This document shows, in pieces, positions 34,423 to 44,232 of a stretch of DNA of 64,000 bases. The notes under the pieces are model-generated. The model ran no database searches. It was given only the letters and a program-made list of their open reading frames with translations, and was not told the origin of the DNA. The stretch is from Alphaproteobacteria bacterium PA2 (GTDB taxonomy: Bacteria; Pseudomonadota; Alphaproteobacteria; Caulobacterales; Caulobacteraceae), in the NCBI GenBank assembly GCA_002256425.1, contig NKIZ01000001.1, forward strand, positions 1,323,943 through 1,387,942. The letters run 5' to 3'. The position numbers were made by a program, and so were the translations under genes. The number at the start of each line of letters is the position of its first letter. Within the stretch, counting starts at the first letter, position 1.

Positions 34423-36531
34423 GTGGGCGGCAAGTCGGGGTTTTGCTTGAAACTAGGCTTTACTGGCGAAGGCAGTATCGGGTCCCGGCTGGCAAAGTCG
34501 GCGAGCCTGACAATTGCGGTCATTTCAGGCATCGCCATTCTCGCCCTCACTGGCGTTGTGGTCGGGGCTGCACGCCGCATTGACCAGGATGCCCGCCGCC
34601 ATGGGGAAACGCTGGTGGCCAATGGACTTGCCATCAAGGTCGCCAGTGTCAGCGCCTGTATCTTCCCGAATTCCGTTTGGGACGAAGCCGTCCGAAACCT
34701 GGACAACAGGTTTGATCAGGCCTGGGCCGACTCCAATGTCGGACAGTTCATGGCCAATACCTGCGGTCTGAAAGAGTCCTATGTCGTCGACTGGCGGGAT
34801 CAGACGCTTGGCGCCTGGCGGAATGCCGAGCCGGTTGATCCCACCATCGCCGCCCCTGTCCAGAAGACGGTTGCGTCCCTCCTGACTGAAGTAAGACGCG
34901 CTGAAATCGCCCTTGGGCCCTATGTGCGGCCGGCAGTCAAAGGGCAGATGAACTTCAAAACGGTCGAGCGCTCGGTCTTCGGAATGACCTCTGACGGCCC
35001 GGTTCTGGTCTCTGCGACCTTGATCCGTCCAGACCTCGGCACATCAGTTCCTACGCATGAGCGGTCGCCGGTCTTCATCGGGGTCATGCCCCTGGATCAG
35101 GTCTTCCTCGACTGGTTTTCCAAGCATTATCTGTTGCAGGATCTGAAGCTGGACCTGCCTCCCTTCGATCACGGCCTGACCCAGGAAGCGTCGGCCAATA
35201 TCAAGGATCCAGCCGGGCGGAGCATCTCGCGGCTGGTCTGGACCTATGGCCGGCCGGTCCAGAACCTGGCCTGGAGTGTTGCGCCGCCTCTGATGCTGCT
35301 GATCCTGGTGCTGATTGCAGCCCCGGCTCTGGTCATTCTGCGTGATCGTCGCCAGGTGGCCCTGCTTCGGGAAGCCATGGTTCGAGCCGAGGCCGCCTCG
35401 GAGGCCAAGGGACAGTTCCTTGCGGTGGTCAGCCATGAGATCAGGACCCCGCTGAATGGCGTCCTGGGCATGGCGCAGGCCATGGAGCACGATCCCCTGC
35501 CCAAGGTTCAGCGCGAGCGGCTCAAGATCATTGTCGAGTCCGGGGACGCCCTGCTCACCATCCTCAATGACATTCTCGATCTTTCAAAAATCGAAGCCGA
35601 CAAGCTTGAACTGGAAGACCTGGAATTCGACATGGGCGACCTTGTCACATCTTCTGCAGCCTCCATCCGCGGAGCCCTTGACCGCAAGGGCCTGGAATTC
35701 AAACTCGACTTCCCCCTTGATGCCAGAGGCATATTCCGCGGCGATCCGCTTCGGGTGGGACAGGTCCTGGCCAATCTCCTGTCCAATGCCGTCAAGTTTA
35801 CGGACACTGGCAAGGTCGCCCTGACCGTCCGGTATGACGGCGCCCTCGTAAGCTTCCGGATTTCCGACACCGGACTGGGAATCGAGCCCGAAAACCTGAG
35901 CCGTCTGTTCGACAAGTTTGTCCAGGCGGACTCCACCATTACCCGCCGGTTTGGCGGAACAGGACTGGGCCTGGCGATTTGCCGGCAGCTGGCGACGGCC
36001 ATGGGCGGCGACATCGCCGTGGACAGTCGCCCGGGAATTGGCAGCGACTTTACCGTCACCTTGCCCCTGCCGCGGGTTCGGGAGAGTGCGACAAGCTCCG
36101 GGCATAAGGCGAGCGATGCGCCTGCCGCCAGTTCCGATCTCCGAATTCTGGTCGCCGAGGACAACAGCGTAAACCAGCTGGTCCTCATGACCCTGTTGGG
36201 GCAGGCAGGCCTTCGTCCTGTCATGGTTGGCGACGGCGCCGCCGCTGTTGAGGCCTGGGAAGGCGGCCACTGGGACCTTGTCCTGATGGACGTCCAGATG
36301 CCCGTTATGGACGGCGTTACAGCCGTTCGGGAGATCCGGAAGAAGGAAGCGGAATCAGGTCGCGCGCCTACGCCGATCCTTGCCCTCACCGCCAACGCCA
36401 TGACCTACCAGATCGATGAGTACCGGGCGGCGGGCATGGACGGCGTCGTGGCCAAGCCCATCGAAGTCGCCAGTCTTTTCGCTGCCATGGACACAGCCTT
36501 GACAGAGGCCGGCCGCAATCGCGCCGCCTGA
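34423..36531 (+). CDS. Hybrid sensor histidine kinase with CHASE4-like periplasmic sensor
   Basis: A 702-residue hybrid kinase starting at a GTG. TM1 is at about 27-48. A periplasmic domain (about 50-280) carries NSVWDEAV, a CHASE4-type motif. TM2 is at about 284-305. HisKA with phosphoacceptor His338 (VSHEIRT), HATPase (NLLSNAVKFT, DTGLGIE, GTGLGLAI) and a receiver with phosphoacceptor Asp623 (LMDVQMPVMDG) follow. The ligand is unknown. It is in tandem with the kinase ending at 34337, and the kinase/receiver parts of both are similar, suggesting shared descent or a shared phosphotransfer partner. Confidence 0.92.
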   Translation: MGGKSGFCLKLGFTGEGSIGSRLAKSASLTIAVISGIAILALTGVVVGAARRIDQDARRHGETLVANGLAIKVASVSACIFPNSVWDEAVRNLDNRFDQAWADSNVGQFMANTCGLKESYVVDWRDQTLGAWRNAEPVDPTIAAPVQKTVASLLTEVRRAEIALGPYVRPAVKGQMNFKTVERSVFGMTSDGPVLVSATLIRPDLGTSVPTHERSPVFIGVMPLDQVFLDWFSKHYLLQDLKLDLPPFDHGLTQEASANIKDPAGRSISRLVWTYGRPVQNLAWSVAPPLMLLILVLIAAPALVILRDRRQVALLREAMVRAEAASEAKGQFLAVVSHEIRTPLNGVLGMAQAMEHDPLPKVQRERLKIIVESGDALLTILNDILDLSKIEADKLELEDLEFDMGDLVTSSAASIRGALDRKGLEFKLDFPLDARGIFRGDPLRVGQVLANLLSNAVKFTDTGKVALTVRYDGALVSFRISDTGLGIEPENLSRLFDKFVQADSTITRRFGGTGLGLAICRQLATAMGGDIAVDSRPGIGSDFTVTLPLPRVRESATSSGHKASDAPAASSDLRILVAEDNSVNQLVLMTLLGQAGLRPVMVGDGAAAVEAWEGGHWDLVLMDVQMPVMDGVTAVREIRKKEAESGRAPTPILALTANAMTYQIDEYRAAGMDGVVAKPIEVASLFAAMDTALTEAGRNRAA

Positions 36532-36596
36532 GGTTGAGAGTTTCGAGACATCGATCCCGAATCGCGGCGATCTGACGCACCCAAGGGGTATCTGAC

Positions 36597-38039
36597 ATGG
36601 CTCGAGTTTCTGCGCCGCGTGCGGCGATTGTAGCGGCAATTCTGCTGCCAGCCCTGATGGTGGCGGCCTGCGGCGGCGGCGGCTCGAGCGGTGGTGGCGG
36701 CGCTACGACGGTTGTGGTCGCCAATCGGGCGCCGGTCGTGGCCAGAGCGAACGCCAATCAGTCCGCTACTGTCGGGACCGCCTTCACCTCTGACGCCAGC
36801 CAGGGCGGCGCCACCTTTACGGACGCCGACGGCGACAGCCTGACCTATGTCACGACCCTCACGCCCGCTGGTGGCGGACTGACTACAAGCGGCGCCACGA
36901 TCAGTGGTACACCCAATACAGCCGGGACTGTGGTGGTGTCGGTGGTCGCTTCTGACGGCAAGGGCGGCTCGGCGACCAGTACTTTCAATCTTGTTGTGGC
37001 GCCGGTTTCCGCCGCCGCCCTCGGAAGGCCGACACTCCCGGCTGTATCCTTCGCCTATGCCGACGCCGACATAGCCTTGCCCACGCACTATACGCGGGCC
37101 GGAGGTGGAACCATCAGCGGCGCCGACAACACCCCCGCCACAAACCCGACCACCAATGCCGGAGCGACCCTTGGAAGGGTCCTCTTCTATGACAAGCGTC
37201 TGTCGTTCAATGACACGGTGGCGTGCGCCAGCTGTCATCAGCAATCCAAAGGCTTCTCTGACTCAGCGCGACTGAGCGTCGGCTTCAAGGGTGGAACCAC
37301 CAGTCGGCACGCCATGGGCCTGACCAATGCCCGCTATTACAATCGCGGACGCTTCTTCTGGGACGAGCGCGCAGCCACCCTGGAAGATCAGGTGGTGACC
37401 CCCATTCAAGACGCCACTGAAATGGGGATGAACCTGACGGATCTGGAGGCCAAGCTGGCCGCCACTGACTTCTATCCCGCCCTGTTCCGCGACGCCTTCG
37501 GAACGACCCAGGTGACGCAGCAGCGCATAGCCCGGGCCTTGGCGCAGTTTGTGCGGTCCATGTCCTCCTATCGAAGCAAATATGACTCGGCCTTTGTGAA
37601 CGGGACGCCGAACTTCCCCGCGACCTTCACGGCGCAGGAGGAGCGGGGGCGTCAGATCTTTACCGGCGTTGGCCGATGCGATGTCTGTCACCTTACCGAC
37701 GCCCACATAAGTCCGAACGTATTCAACAACGGTCTCGACGCGACGGTCACGGACGTCGGCGCCGGCGGAGGGCGATTCAAGTCGCCGTCCCTGCGCAATG
37801 TCGCTGTGCGGGCGCCCTATATGCATGATGGCCGGTTTGCGACCCTGCGGGATGTGGTCGAGCACTATGACCATGGGGTTCAGGCCAGCGCCAATCTGGC
37901 CCCCGCCCTGATCGATGGGACCGGAGCCCCCCGGCGGCTGAACCTGTCCGAAGCGGACAAGCTGGCGCTTCTGGCCTTCATGGGAACCCTCACCGACACT
38001 GCCTTGATGCAGGACGCAAAGTTCTCCAGTCCGTTCTAG
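36597..38039 (+). CDS. Di-heme cytochrome c peroxidase/MauG-family lipoprotein with Ig-like domain
   Basis: A 480-residue exported lipoprotein: the N-terminal hydrophobic stretch ends in LMVAAC, a lipobox with Cys at about 25, followed by a Gly/Ser linker. An Ig/cadherin-like repeat (about 40-140: NRAPVVA, FTDADGDSLTY, ISGTPNTAGTVVVSVVASDG) precedes a di-heme peroxidase domain. The heme motifs are CASCH (Cys210, Cys213, His214) and CDVCH (Cys361, Cys364, His365). VAVRAPYMHDGRFATLRDVVEHY is the conserved C-terminal heme-pocket region. It would reduce peroxide or oxidise a substrate at the outer membrane or in the periplasm. Peroxidase versus MauG-like function is not resolved. Confidence 0.9.
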   Translation: MARVSAPRAAIVAAILLPALMVAACGGGGSSGGGGATTVVVANRAPVVARANANQSATVGTAFTSDASQGGATFTDADGDSLTYVTTLTPAGGGLTTSGATISGTPNTAGTVVVSVVASDGKGGSATSTFNLVVAPVSAAALGRPTLPAVSFAYADADIALPTHYTRAGGGTISGADNTPATNPTTNAGATLGRVLFYDKRLSFNDTVACASCHQQSKGFSDSARLSVGFKGGTTSRHAMGLTNARYYNRGRFFWDERAATLEDQVVTPIQDATEMGMNLTDLEAKLAATDFYPALFRDAFGTTQVTQQRIARALAQFVRSMSSYRSKYDSAFVNGTPNFPATFTAQEERGRQIFTGVGRCDVCHLTDAHISPNVFNNGLDATVTDVGAGGGRFKSPSLRNVAVRAPYMHDGRFATLRDVVEHYDHGVQASANLAPALIDGTGAPRRLNLSEADKLALLAFMGTLTDTALMQDAKFSSPF

Positions 38040-38060
38040 GCGCCAGCTTGTGCTCGTAGA

Positions 38061-38438
38061 TCAGGTCCTGGCGAAGACGCAGAGCTTGTTGCCGGTGGGG
38101 TCGCGGAAATAAGCGCCATAGAAGCTGGTTGAATCTGCGGGACGGGGGCCAGGAGCGCCCTCATCGAGGCCGCCATTGGCAAGCGCCGCCTGGTGTGCGG
38201 CGTCGACGGCCTCACGCGAAGGCGCCAGGAAGGCGATCATGATCCCGTTGCCGGCCCTGGCAGGCTCTCCGTCAAAGGGCGGGCAGATATAGGTGTCGGC
38301 CTCGGCGCCCTTTGGCCCATATCCGGCCCACCCTCCCTGGAAAAAGCTGCGCTCGTGGTCGATGGCGCCGAAGACGGCGTCGAAGAAGGGAAGGGCGGCT
38401 TCGACATCCTGCGCGCCTATGGTCACGTATCCGGGCAT
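38061..38438 (-). CDS. VOC (glyoxalase/bleomycin-resistance fold) protein
   Basis: A 125-residue single VOC domain. The ATG at 38438 with GGAGA upstream is chosen over one 14 codons earlier. GYVTIGAQDVEAALPFFDAVFG at the N-terminus (shown in part: DVEAALPFFDAVFGA) and FRDPTGNKLCVF at the C-terminus are typical of small, DUF-like VOC proteins. There is no clear full metal triad, so it may be a binding protein or lyase of unknown substrate. Convergent with the peroxidase gene. Confidence 0.85.
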   Translation of the reverse strand: MPGYVTIGAQDVEAALPFFDAVFGAIDHERSFFQGGWAGYGPKGAEADTYICPPFDGEPARAGNGIMIAFLAPSREAVDAAHQAALANGGLDEGAPGPRPADSTSFYGAYFRDPTGNKLCVFART

Positions 38439-38576
38439 GTTTGCATCTCCTTTGATCCTGCTTGCCATTGCGGGGAACAAAGGAAGAACAATTTCAGGCG
38501 CCCGTCAAGCAGCCAAGGCGAAGGCCGCCTTCCCGCAATGTGGAATACGACAAAACCGGACGTAGCTGAAAAATAG

Positions 38577-38591
38577 AACATGTTGCGAACC
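38577..38591. promoter_or_regulatory. SOS (LexA) box of recA
   Basis: GAAC (38577-38580), seven bases, GAAC (38588-38591), the alphaproteobacterial LexA direct repeat (GTTC-N7-GTTC on the other strand). A further GAAC lies at 38595-38598. It overlaps the -35 region of recA. Confidence 0.85.
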
Positions 38592-38612
38592 TGGAACAAA
38601 CGAGGTACGAAG
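38584..38612 (+). promoter_or_regulatory. recA promoter
   Basis: TTGCGA (38584-38589) and TACGAA (38607-38612) with a 17-base spacer. The -35 lies inside the SOS box, so LexA binding would exclude RNA polymerase. Confidence 0.5.
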
Positions 38613-38682
38613 GATTCAGCGACGGGCTGGCGATGCTTTGCCGGTCGGACCCGCGGAATCATGGGATAGAGGAAGCCCAATC

Positions 38683-39753
38683 ATGGCGAACCAATCGGCG
38701 TTGAAGCTCGTGGCAAAAGAAGATGGCGATAAGCAGCGGGCCCTAGAGGCGGCGCTGTCACAGATAGACCGGGCCTTCGGCAAGGGCTCAGTGATGAAAC
38801 TGGGCGACAAGACCACCATGGAGGTCGAGGCTGTGTCCACGGGCTCCCTGGGTCTGGATCTGGCGCTTGGCATTGGCGGCCTGCCCAAGGGGCGGATCAT
38901 CGAGATCTACGGGCCGGAAAGCTCCGGCAAGACCACCTTGGCCCTGCATGTGGTGGCGGAAGTCCAGAAATCGGGCGGCACGGCGGCCTTCATCGATGCC
39001 GAACACGCCCTTGACCCGGCCTATGCCCACAAGCTGGGGGTCAATCTGGATGAGCTTCTGGTCTCCCAGCCTGACACCGGCGAGCAGGCCCTGGAAATCA
39101 CCGACACCCTGGTGCGCTCCAACGCCATCGACATCATCGTCATCGACTCCGTGGCGGCCCTGACGCCGCGGGCGGAAATCGAAGGCGAAATGGGCGACAG
39201 CCTGCCAGGTCTTCAGGCCCGCCTGATGAGCCAGGCCCTGCGCAAGCTGACGGCTTCGGTCAACAAGACCAAGACCATGATCATCTTCATCAACCAGATC
39301 CGCATGAAGATCGGCGTGATGTATGGCAGCCCCGAAACAACGACGGGCGGCAACGCGCTGAAGTTCTATGCCTCGGTCCGCCTGGACATCCGCCGCACCG
39401 GTTCGGTCAAGATGCGCGACGAGATCGTCGGCAACAATGTCCGGGTCAAGGTCGTGAAGAACAAGGTCGCCCCGCCCTTCCGTGAGGTCGAGTTCGACAT
39501 CATGTACGGCGAAGGCATTTCCAAACTGGGTGAGATCATCGATCTGGGCGTCAAGGCCGGTGTGATCGAGAAGTCAGGTTCCTGGTTCTCGTGGAACAGC
39601 CAGCGGATCGGCCAGGGTCGCGACAATGTCCGTGAGTTCCTGAAGAACAATCGCGATATCGCTGAGCAGATCGAGGCCCAGGTGCGCGGCGCCAAGGAAG
39701 TGATCGAGGAAGAGCTTCTTGTCGGGCCAACGGCTGAAGACGACATCGACTAG
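38683..39753 (+). CDS. recA: Recombinase RecA
   Basis: A 356-residue RecA, full length for the family. The ATG at 38683 follows AGAGGAAG (38668-38674... within normal spacing) and begins [10 protein letters not shown]. Walker A is GPESSGKT at residues 77-84, the Walker B strand is [10 protein letters not shown], loop L2 contains [20 protein letters not shown], and the acidic tail ends EDDID. It polymerises on single-stranded DNA, drives homologous recombination and triggers LexA self-cleavage. An SOS box and promoter precede it and a strong hairpin follows. Upstream of alaS, the order known in Caulobacter. Confidence 0.98.
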   Translation: MANQSALKLVAKEDGDKQRALEAALSQIDRAFGKGSVMKLGDKTTMEVEAVSTGSLGLDLALGIGGLPKGRIIEIYGPESSGKTTLALHVVAEVQKSGGTAAFIDAEHALDPAYAHKLGVNLDELLVSQPDTGEQALEITDTLVRSNAIDIIVIDSVAALTPRAEIEGEMGDSLPGLQARLMSQALRKLTASVNKTKTMIIFINQIRMKIGVMYGSPETTTGGNALKFYASVRLDIRRTGSVKMRDEIVGNNVRVKVVKNKVAPPFREVEFDIMYGEGISKLGEIIDLGVKAGVIEKSGSWFSWNSQRIGQGRDNVREFLKNNRDIAEQIEAQVRGAKEVIEEELLVGPTAEDDID

Positions 39754-39765
39754 GATCTGGCGTCA

Positions 39766-39793
39766 GCCACCCCGGTGAACCGACCGGGGTGGC
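39766..39793 (+). terminator. Hairpin terminator after recA
   Basis: Perfect 11-base arms GCCACCCCGGT (39766-39776) and ACCGGGGTGGC (39783-39793) with a six-base loop, 13 bases after the recA stop. No T run follows, as is common in GC-rich alphaproteobacteria. Confidence 0.75.
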
Positions 39794-39955
39794 GGCCTAT
39801 GGCCGGGGAAATCTGCCTGCAGAGCGATCCGTGACCGTGAAGAATGGGCGTCAATCGCCGGTTTTGACGTTTTTTCCTTTTGAGCGGGCGGCAAGTTTCG
39901 TAAACGGTCGCCTCCCGCGCCCTGGCGCGACACCGTCTGCAAGTGTCCTTATCCC

Positions 39956-42598
39956 ATGCCCAGCCTCAATGAGATCCGGTCGTCCTTCCTGGGTTATTTC
40001 GAAGCCCACGATCACCTGATTATTCCGTCTGCGCCTCTGGTGCCGCAGAACGATCCGACCCTGCTGTTCGTCAATGCAGGCATGGTGCCGTTCAAGAACT
40101 ACTTCACCGGCGCGGAAACCGCCCCGGCGCCCCGGGCGGCCTCTTCGCAGAAGTCGGTTCGGGCCGGCGGGAAGCACAATGACCTGGACAATGTCGGCTA
40201 TACGGCGCGGCACCACACCTTCTTCGAGATGCTGGGGAATTTCTCCTTCGGCGACTATTTCAAGGCCGGCGCGATCGAGCATGCCTGGCGGCTGCTGACC
40301 ACGGAATTCAAGATTCCGAAGGAGAAGCTCTGCGTCACAGTCTATCACACCGACGACGAGGCTGCTGACCTCTGGAAGAAGATCGCCGGTCTGCCGGACG
40401 AGAAGATCATCCGTATTTCGACCAACGACAATTTCTGGTCCATGGGCGACACTGGCCCCTGCGGTCCCTGCTCGGAAATCTTCTATGACCATGGCGCCCA
40501 CATCCCCGGCGGCCCCCCTGGCAGCCCGGACGAGGATGGCGACCGGTTCGTCGAGATCTGGAACCTGGTCTTCATGCAGTTCGAGCAGTTTGCGGATGGC
40601 ACGCGCAAGCCTCTGCCCAAGCCACAGATCGACACCGGCATGGGCCTGGAGCGGATCGCCGCCGTCCTGCAAGGCGTGCACGACAATTATGACATCGACC
40701 TGTTCCGCACCCTGATCTCCGCCTCCCGTCAAATGGTTGGCGGCGGTGACAACGGCGCCTCGCACCGGGTGATCGCCGACCACCTGCGCTCCACCAGTTT
40801 CCTGATCGCCGACGGCGTTTCGCCCTCCAATGAAGGTCGCGGCTATGTGCTGCGCCGGATCATGCGCCGGGCCATGCGCCACGCCCACATTCTGGGCGCG
40901 GAAGAGCCGTTGATGCACCGTCTCGCGCCGGTCCTGGTGGCTGAAATGGGCGAGGCCTATCCCGAGCTTCGCCGGGCCGAACCGATGATCGTGGAGACCC
41001 TGCGCCAGGAGGAGGAGCGGTTCCGCCGCACCCTGGGCCGCGGCATGGTCCTGCTGGACGAAGCCACCGCCAGGATGGGCGATGGCGACCAGCTTCCCGG
41101 CGAGACGGCCTTCAAGCTCTATGACACTTACGGCTTCCCTCTGGACCTGACCCAGGACGCCCTGCGCAACAAGGGCATCACCGTTGATCTGGACGGGTTC
41201 GACGCCGCCATGAAGCGCCAGAAGGACCAGGCCCGGGAGGCCTGGACTGGCTCTGGGCAAGCAGCGTCAGCCGCCGAATGGTTCGCCATCCGCGAGCGCC
41301 TCGGGGCGAGCGAGTTCCTCGGCTATGATCTGGTGGAGGCTACTGGCGGCCTGCTGACCCTGGTGTCGGAAGGTGTTGAAGTTCCTGCAACCAAGGCCGG
41401 CGAGACTGTCTTTGCCGTCTTTGATCGCACGCCGTTCTATGCAGAAAGCGGCGGTCAGGCTGGCGACACCGGCGAGATCGAATGGTCCGGTGGCCGCGGT
41501 CGCGTTCTGGACACCCAGAAGCAGGCCGGCGACCTGATAGTCCACGAGGTTGAAATCCTTGAGGGCGAGCTGTCGGTGGGCCTTCAGGCCCGTCTGGCTG
41601 TCGACGCCGAGCGCCGTTTGACGACCCGCGCCAACCATTCCGGCGCCCACCTTTTGCATGCGGCCCTCAGCCATGTCCTGGGCCCGCACGTGGCCCAGAA
41701 GGGTCAGATGGTTGATGGCGAGCGCCTGCGCTTCGACTTCAGCCATGGTGGCCCGCTGACTGCTGCGGAGATCGACGCCATCGAGGCCGAGGTCAATGCC
41801 GTTGTCCGCCAGAACATAGCTGCCAGGACCGAGGAAATGGCTCCTCAAGACGCCATTGCCGCCGGCGCCATGGCCCTGTTTGGCGAGAAGTATGGGGACC
41901 TTGTCCGGGTCCTGACCCTTGGCGAGGCCCTGAACGGCGATGGCCCCTATTCGGTGGAACTGTGCGGCGGCACCCATGTGGCGCGCACGGGCGACATCGC
42001 CCTGTTCAAGATCGTTTCCGAAGGCGGTGTTGCAGCGGGTGTCCGACGCATCGAGGCCCTGACCGGCGAGGCGGCGCGTCGTTATCTCAATGACCAGGCC
42101 GCCGTTTCCAGGGCGCTGGCCGACCAGTTCAAGACACCAGTGTCAGAGGTGCTGGCCCGGGTTGAAGGCCTGGAAGCCCAGCGGCGCAAGCTGGAGAAGG
42201 AACTTGGCGAAGCCAAGCGACAGCTTGCCATGGGCGGCGGGGGCTCCGGCGGCGGCGCGTCCGAGGTCGAAGAGATTTCGGGAACCAAGGTCCTTGCAAG
42301 GATCATGGATGGCGTCGGTGGCAAGGATCTGCGGCCCATCGCTGAAGAGTTCAAGAAGCAGCTGCCTGACGGAGTCATCGTCCTGGTCGGGACGGCTGAC
42401 GGCAAGGCGGCCGTGACCGTCGCTGTCACCGGTTCGGCTCAGGGCGCCAATAATGCCGTTGACCTGTGCAAGGCTGCGGTCCTGGCCCTTGGCGGACAGG
42501 GCGCCGGCGGCCGTCCCGATTTTGCCCAGGGCGGCGCACCGAACGGCGCAGCTGCGGCGGAAGGCATGGCGGCGGCCAAGGCCCTGATCAAGGGCTAG
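39956..42598 (+). CDS. alaS: Alanine-tRNA ligase
   Basis: An 880-residue alanyl-tRNA synthetase of normal bacterial length. The class II catalytic core starts [15 protein letters not shown] and includes the motif-2 region [21 protein letters not shown] (first part). The tRNA recognition domain follows, then the editing domain with zinc/active-site motifs [11 protein letters not shown] and [12 protein letters not shown], and a C-Ala domain with a Gly-rich linker ([11 protein letters not shown]) near residue 765. It charges tRNA-Ala and deacylates Ser/Gly-tRNA-Ala. It is separated from recA by a terminator and about 160 bases, so it likely has its own promoter; TTGACG at 39864 is a possible -35 without a convincing -10. 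Confidence 0.98.
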   Translation: MPSLNEIRSSFLGYFEAHDHLIIPSAPLVPQNDPTLLFVNAGMVPFKNYFTGAETAPAPRAASSQKSVRAGGKHNDLDNVGYTARHHTFFEMLGNFSFGDYFKAGAIEHAWRLLTTEFKIPKEKLCVTVYHTDDEAADLWKKIAGLPDEKIIRISTNDNFWSMGDTGPCGPCSEIFYDHGAHIPGGPPGSPDEDGDRFVEIWNLVFMQFEQFADGTRKPLPKPQIDTGMGLERIAAVLQGVHDNYDIDLFRTLISASRQMVGGGDNGASHRVIADHLRSTSFLIADGVSPSNEGRGYVLRRIMRRAMRHAHILGAEEPLMHRLAPVLVAEMGEAYPELRRAEPMIVETLRQEEERFRRTLGRGMVLLDEATARMGDGDQLPGETAFKLYDTYGFPLDLTQDALRNKGITVDLDGFDAAMKRQKDQAREAWTGSGQAASAAEWFAIRERLGASEFLGYDLVEATGGLLTLVSEGVEVPATKAGETVFAVFDRTPFYAESGGQAGDTGEIEWSGGRGRVLDTQKQAGDLIVHEVEILEGELSVGLQARLAVDAERRLTTRANHSGAHLLHAALSHVLGPHVAQKGQMVDGERLRFDFSHGGPLTAAEIDAIEAEVNAVVRQNIAARTEEMAPQDAIAAGAMALFGEKYGDLVRVLTLGEALNGDGPYSVELCGGTHVARTGDIALFKIVSEGGVAAGVRRIEALTGEAARRYLNDQAAVSRALADQFKTPVSEVLARVEGLEAQRRKLEKELGEAKRQLAMGGGGSGGGASEVEEISGTKVLARIMDGVGGKDLRPIAEEFKKQLPDGVIVLVGTADGKAAVTVAVTGSAQGANNAVDLCKAAVLALGGQGAGGRPDFAQGGAPNGAAAAEGMAAAKALIKG

Positions 42599-42659
42599 CC
42601 AACTGCAGGATTTCCGCTGACCCTTGGGTCGGAAGGAAGAACAATCCTGGAGGCGGGTC

Positions 42660-43319
42660 ATGGCGATGGTCATTACGGCTTTTGAGCGGTCCCCGGACCG
42701 GGGGCGCGGCCTTGCCCGTGACATGCGCGTCCGATGGGCCCTGGAGGAAGTGGGCCAGGCCTATGAGGTTCGCCTGGTGTCCTTCGAGGCCATGAAGGAA
42801 GCCCCACATCTGGCTCTCCACCCCTTCGGCCAGATTCCAACCCTGGAGGATGGCGATCTCGCCCTGTTCGAGAGCGGTGCGATCGTGCTGCACCTTGCTG
42901 AACGGTACGAAGGTCTCCTGCCGCGGGAGGCCTCGGCTCGGGGAAGGGCGGTTTCCTGGCTTTTTGCCGCCCTGAATTCGGTGGAGCCATCGATCCTGGA
43001 ACTTGAGACCTCACGCTTCTTCGAGACGTCCCAGCCCTGGCATCCTGCGCGATTGCCAATGGTGGAAGGGCGCGTCTCCGTTCGACTGGGGCAGGTCTCC
43101 CAGGCCCTTGCGGGTCAGGAATGGCTGGATGGCGACTTCAGCGCCGGCGATCTGATGATGGCTTCGGTGCTGATCAGGCTGAAGTCTTCGGGCCTGCTGA
43201 ACGCATTTCCGAACCTTGAGGAGTATCTGGCCCGTTGCGAGGCCCGCCCGGCCTATGGGCGGGCCTTTGCGGCGCAGTTGGCCGTGTTCCAGGCCTCTGA
43301 AGCCGGGCGCCCCGGATAG
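42660..43319 (+). CDS. Glutathione S-transferase family protein
   Basis: A 219-residue protein with an N-terminal thioredoxin-like domain (about 1-80, with PFGQIPTLEDGDLALFESGAIVLHLAERY containing the cis-Pro and the Glu-Ser glutathione-binding pair) and a C-terminal all-helical domain (GDFSAGDLMMASVL, the N-capping/hydrophobic staple region). GGAGG at 42649-42653 supports the ATG at 42660. It is probably a cytosolic glutathione transferase or peroxidase; the N-terminal catalytic residue is not obvious (the usual Ser/Cys position lies in the stretch ERSPDRGRG). Substrate unknown. Confidence 0.88.
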   Translation: MAMVITAFERSPDRGRGLARDMRVRWALEEVGQAYEVRLVSFEAMKEAPHLALHPFGQIPTLEDGDLALFESGAIVLHLAERYEGLLPREASARGRAVSWLFAALNSVEPSILELETSRFFETSQPWHPARLPMVEGRVSVRLGQVSQALAGQEWLDGDFSAGDLMMASVLIRLKSSGLLNAFPNLEEYLARCEARPAYGRAFAAQLAVFQASEAGRPG

Positions 43320-43412
43320 GGATCAAGTCAGGCTTGCCTCCGGGCCATATCGGCGCGAGGTTTGGGGCATTGTCTCCAAACCAAATAAATTGCCTGGGAG
43401 GGCGCGCATTTC

Positions 43413-44231
43413 ATGTCAAAGCCGGTCATCAATCCAAACGGAACCCTGAAGGGCAAGGTCGCCCTGGTCACTGGCGCCAGCCGCGGCATCGGCGAGGCCA
43501 TCGCCGCCCGCCTGGCCATGGAAGGCGCCAAGGTCGTGGTTTCCGCCCGTACGGCGGCGGACGGCGAAAGCCGACTGCCCGGCACCCTGGCTGACACAGT
43601 CGAGCGCATCAAGGCCGCTGGCGGCGAGGCTGTACTGATCAAGGCTGACCTCGCCCAGGCCATTGAACGCGAGCGTCTGGTGGAAGAGGCCGAGGCCGCC
43701 TTCGGCCCTATCGACATCCTGATCAACAATGCCGCCATTACTTATTTTATGCCGGTGGTCGACTTCACCGAGAAGCGGTTCAAGCTGATGATGGAGGTGC
43801 AGGTCTATGCGCCCTTCCATCTTGCGCAGCTTGTCCTGCCGGGCATGATCGCCCGGAAATCCGGCTCCATCGTGAATATTTCTTCGCCGGCCGGCCTGCA
43901 TCCCAAGCAACCCTACAGCCCCTTCCGCGGCGGGACGGTCTATGGCCTCTGCAAGGCGGCGCTCGAGCGCTTCACGACCGGCCTGGCTTCGGAAGTCCAG
44001 TCCGATGGCGTGGCGGTGAATGTGGTGTCTCCCGGGCTGGTGGATACCCCCGGGGTGGCGGTGCACGGCCTGATCAACGAGGCCTCCAAGGACCGCGTTC
44101 AGCCAATCGAGTACATTGCCGAGGCGGTCTATCAACTGGCCAAGGCCGATCCCATGACCATGACAGGGCGGATCGACTATGCCGAACCCCTGCTCAAGGA
44201 ACTGGGTCTGAAACCCTCGGAACTTATCTAG
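43413..44231 (+). CDS. Short-chain dehydrogenase/reductase
   Basis: A 272-residue SDR. The cofactor motif TGASRGIG is near residues 21-28, followed by NNAA, the catalytic Ser in NISSPAG, and YGLCK (Tyr-x3-Lys) with an inserted loop (HPKQPYSPFRGGTV) between Ser and Tyr. An Arg in the 'SAR' stretch after the second strand suggests NADP preference. The C-terminal part (SPGLVDTPGVAVHGLI) shapes the substrate pocket. Hydroxy/keto substrate unknown. Convergent with the desaturase-like gene, with one base between stops. Confidence 0.9.
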   Translation: MSKPVINPNGTLKGKVALVTGASRGIGEAIAARLAMEGAKVVVSARTAADGESRLPGTLADTVERIKAAGGEAVLIKADLAQAIERERLVEEAEAAFGPIDILINNAAITYFMPVVDFTEKRFKLMMEVQVYAPFHLAQLVLPGMIARKSGSIVNISSPAGLHPKQPYSPFRGGTVYGLCKAALERFTTGLASEVQSDGVAVNVVSPGLVDTPGVAVHGLINEASKDRVQPIEYIAEAVYQLAKADPMTMTGRIDYAEPLLKELGLKPSELI

Positions 44232-44232
44232 T

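Noticed and set aside
39851..41260. Minus-strand frame of 469 codons
   Set aside because: Antisense to the catalytic core of alaS.
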